From contig DATJQP010000133.1 of assembly GCA_035505655.1 (NCBI GenBank), positions 1 through 64,000 of the forward strand: a stretch of 64,000 nucleotides of DNA, read 5' to 3'. The notes below the pieces were generated by a model that saw only the letters and a program-made list of their open reading frames with translations, had not been told where the DNA came from and made no database searches. A program made the translations under genes and the position numbers. The stretch's first letter is position 1. Every line of letters starts with the position of its first letter. Positions 62,882-64,000 of this stretch are shown here, in pieces. The stretch is from JAGVPT01 sp035505655 (lineage in GTDB: Bacteria > Bacteroidota > Ignavibacteria > UBA10030 > UBA8401).

Positions 62882-63616
62882 CTACGGCTTCCGTCCCCCA
62901 AAGAGTGCCAGCTCGAAAACTCTGAAGAAGCAGTCGACGTCGCGGAATCCGATGTCGCTCAGCCAGCGGCATTGAACCTCGACGGGGGCGAGAATGTTGG
63001 CGGCTTTGTCCTCGCGGTGATAGTACTCATCGGCCACCTTTTCCCTTGTTGTGGATGGGTCCTGCCGGACGTGCAGTCCGTAGAGGGAATCGATAAATTG
63101 TTCGTTGAAGAGCCGCCGGCCGAATTCGCTCGCAGAGAGGACGTGCTCCAGGTTCAGAAAGAGCCCGCCCGGGACGAGAAGATCGAAGATTTCCCGGTAG
63201 AGAGTCTTCTTCCTTTCATCCGGCTGATGGTGAATCGAAAAACCCGAGACGACGAGGTCAAACGGGCCCAGTGCCGAAACCCGGTCGATCCATGATTTAT
63301 CGCTGTAGTCGAGCGTGAGGAACTCGAGCATCCCCGGAGCAGTACCGAGTCTCTTCCGTGCTGCCTCGATCATCGTCTCGGAGAAATCCACGAGGACCGC
63401 CGCGATCTCCGGATGAGAATCGCGGACGGCAGCCGCAAGAATGCCATCTCCGCAGCCCAGGTCGAGCATCTTCCTCAGCGGGGCGGCGCAACCATCGACG
63501 ACGCGGGTGAGAATCTCGAGTTGTTCGGCGGCGAAAGGGATTGCCCCGCGAATCCCGGTGAGATATTTCGAAGAGAGCTCCTTCGATTTCCAGACTTCGT
63601 ATCCAGCCTCGTCCAT
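62882..63616 (-). CDS. Class I SAM-dependent methyltransferase
   Basis: 244 residues. Motif I is MLDLGCGDGILAAAV, followed by VLVDFSETMIEAAR (motif II acidic end), LTLDYSDKSW and FDLVVSGFSIHH (motif post-I/IV), then VPGGLFLNLEHV. The order is that of small-molecule methyltransferases of the UbiE/Trans-aconitate type. The substrate cannot be told. It lies 53 bp upstream of the aldo/keto reductase on the same strand, so it may be the first gene of that short operon. Confidence 0.9.
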   Translation of the reverse strand: MDEAGYEVWKSKELSSKYLTGIRGAIPFAAEQLEILTRVVDGCAAPLRKMLDLGCGDGILAAAVRDSHPEIAAVLVDFSETMIEAARKRLGTAPGMLEFLTLDYSDKSWIDRVSALGPFDLVVSGFSIHHQPDERKKTLYREIFDLLVPGGLFLNLEHVLSASEFGRRLFNEQFIDSLYGLHVRQDPSTTREKVADEYYHREDKAANILAPVEVQCRWLSDIGFRDVDCFFRVFELALFGGRKP

Positions 63617-63694
63617 TCCAGGCCTTTCCTTTTCAGTGGAGTCCCCGCGACTGGAGATACATGGAGACTCAGTCTGACGCGCGAGCCATGTCTC

Positions 63695-64000
63695 TCAATG
63701 GGCCGGCTTCACGAGTCGCTGATGCTCCAGCTCCCTGAGGGACTTGAATATTTCCTGATGTCGTTCGAGGAACTTCATCGTGTCATTCCCGTCGAGCGAG
63801 GCGTTTTTCATGAGCCTCTGATTCTCCGCGAGTTCGATCTCCAGCGCCCGCTTCTTCATCCGTTTGATTGCCCCGGCGGCAATGTCCCACCTCTGGGTCT
63901 CGCTCGGCCTCGATCCCACCTGCTCCCACCTCGTCCCGAGCTGGTATCGTGAAAAGGAGAGATCCGAAATGAGCTTGCGCATCTCTTCATTTGAAGCCTT
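63695..64000 (-). CDS. dnaG: DNA primase, C-terminal end (runs off the right edge)
   Basis: Only about 101 C-terminal residues are in the window; the frame stays open through 64000 (KASNEEMRKLISDLSFSRYQ...). The pattern of EEMRKLISDLSFSRYQLGTRWE, then a helix with RALEIELAENQRLMKNAS and a final ERHQEIFKSLREL helix, is that of the DnaG helicase-binding domain. The family is from memory of DnaG C-termini; the catalytic TOPRIM part lies beyond the edge. The role would be priming of DNA replication in contact with DnaB. Confidence 0.75.
   Translation of the reverse strand, partial: KASNEEMRKLISDLSFSRYQLGTRWEQVGSRPSETQRWDIAAGAIKRMKKRALEIELAENQRLMKNASLDGNDTMKFLERHQEIFKSLRELEHQRLVKPAH

Overview
The window looks like a chromosome piece from an uncultured, moderately GC-rich Gram-negative bacterium of the Bacteroidota/Ignavibacteria-Chlorobi side. 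Three things support this: a type IX secretion C-terminal sorting domain of the NYPNPFNPST kind at the left edge, many outer-membrane barrels and Lpp20/YaiO/LolA-type envelope proteins, and an ECF sigma/zinc-finger anti-sigma pair. The assignment is inference from protein style, since no rRNA or marker-gene comparison could be run.

Layout. 1-741: broken type IX cargo remnant. 811-6740 (minus): an MFS exporter, then a cupredoxin / outer-membrane barrel / hybrid sensor kinase group. 6974-13263 (minus): five envelope genes (two Lpp20-like proteins, an Ig-like lipoprotein, a secreted protein and a barrel). 13264-17509: tRNA-Val and tRNA-Gly, each followed by duplicated copies of its own 3' end; a half-tRNA remnant; and an ECF sigma / anti-sigma pair read divergently from a small membrane protein through mirrored promoters. 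17510-28270 (minus): a probable surface-polysaccharide locus (response regulator, HEAT protein, family-2 glycosyltransferase, large hybrid kinase, LtaS-like phosphotransferase fused to TPRs, YaiO barrel). 28648-34478: a metallophosphoesterase, then a LolA-like protein / two FtsX permeases / ATPase / barrel operon. 34853-41452 (minus): endonuclease III and an AddAB-like helicase-nuclease pair. 41566-48939: thioesterase, tricorn-like protease, cell-wall amidase, a TonB_C-parvulin lipoprotein and a small Cys protein.

49200-57182 (plus) is the most unusual block. Three GcvH-like proteins, none with lysine at the lipoylation position, flank a four-cluster ferredoxin and an NrfD-type membrane subunit. 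These are followed by a sensor kinase with two c-type heme motifs, an NtrC-type sigma-54 activator and an archaemetzincin. Sequences resembling sigma-54 promoters precede the first gene and the kinase gene. I read it as a quinone-linked membrane redox module with its own heme/redox-sensing regulatory pair.

The right end (57340-64000) is mostly metabolic: HIT hydrolase, isocitrate dehydrogenase, a GH51 arabinofuranosidase with a PA14 domain, an NAD(P)-binding protein, an aldo/keto reductase, a methyltransferase and the 3' end of dnaG.
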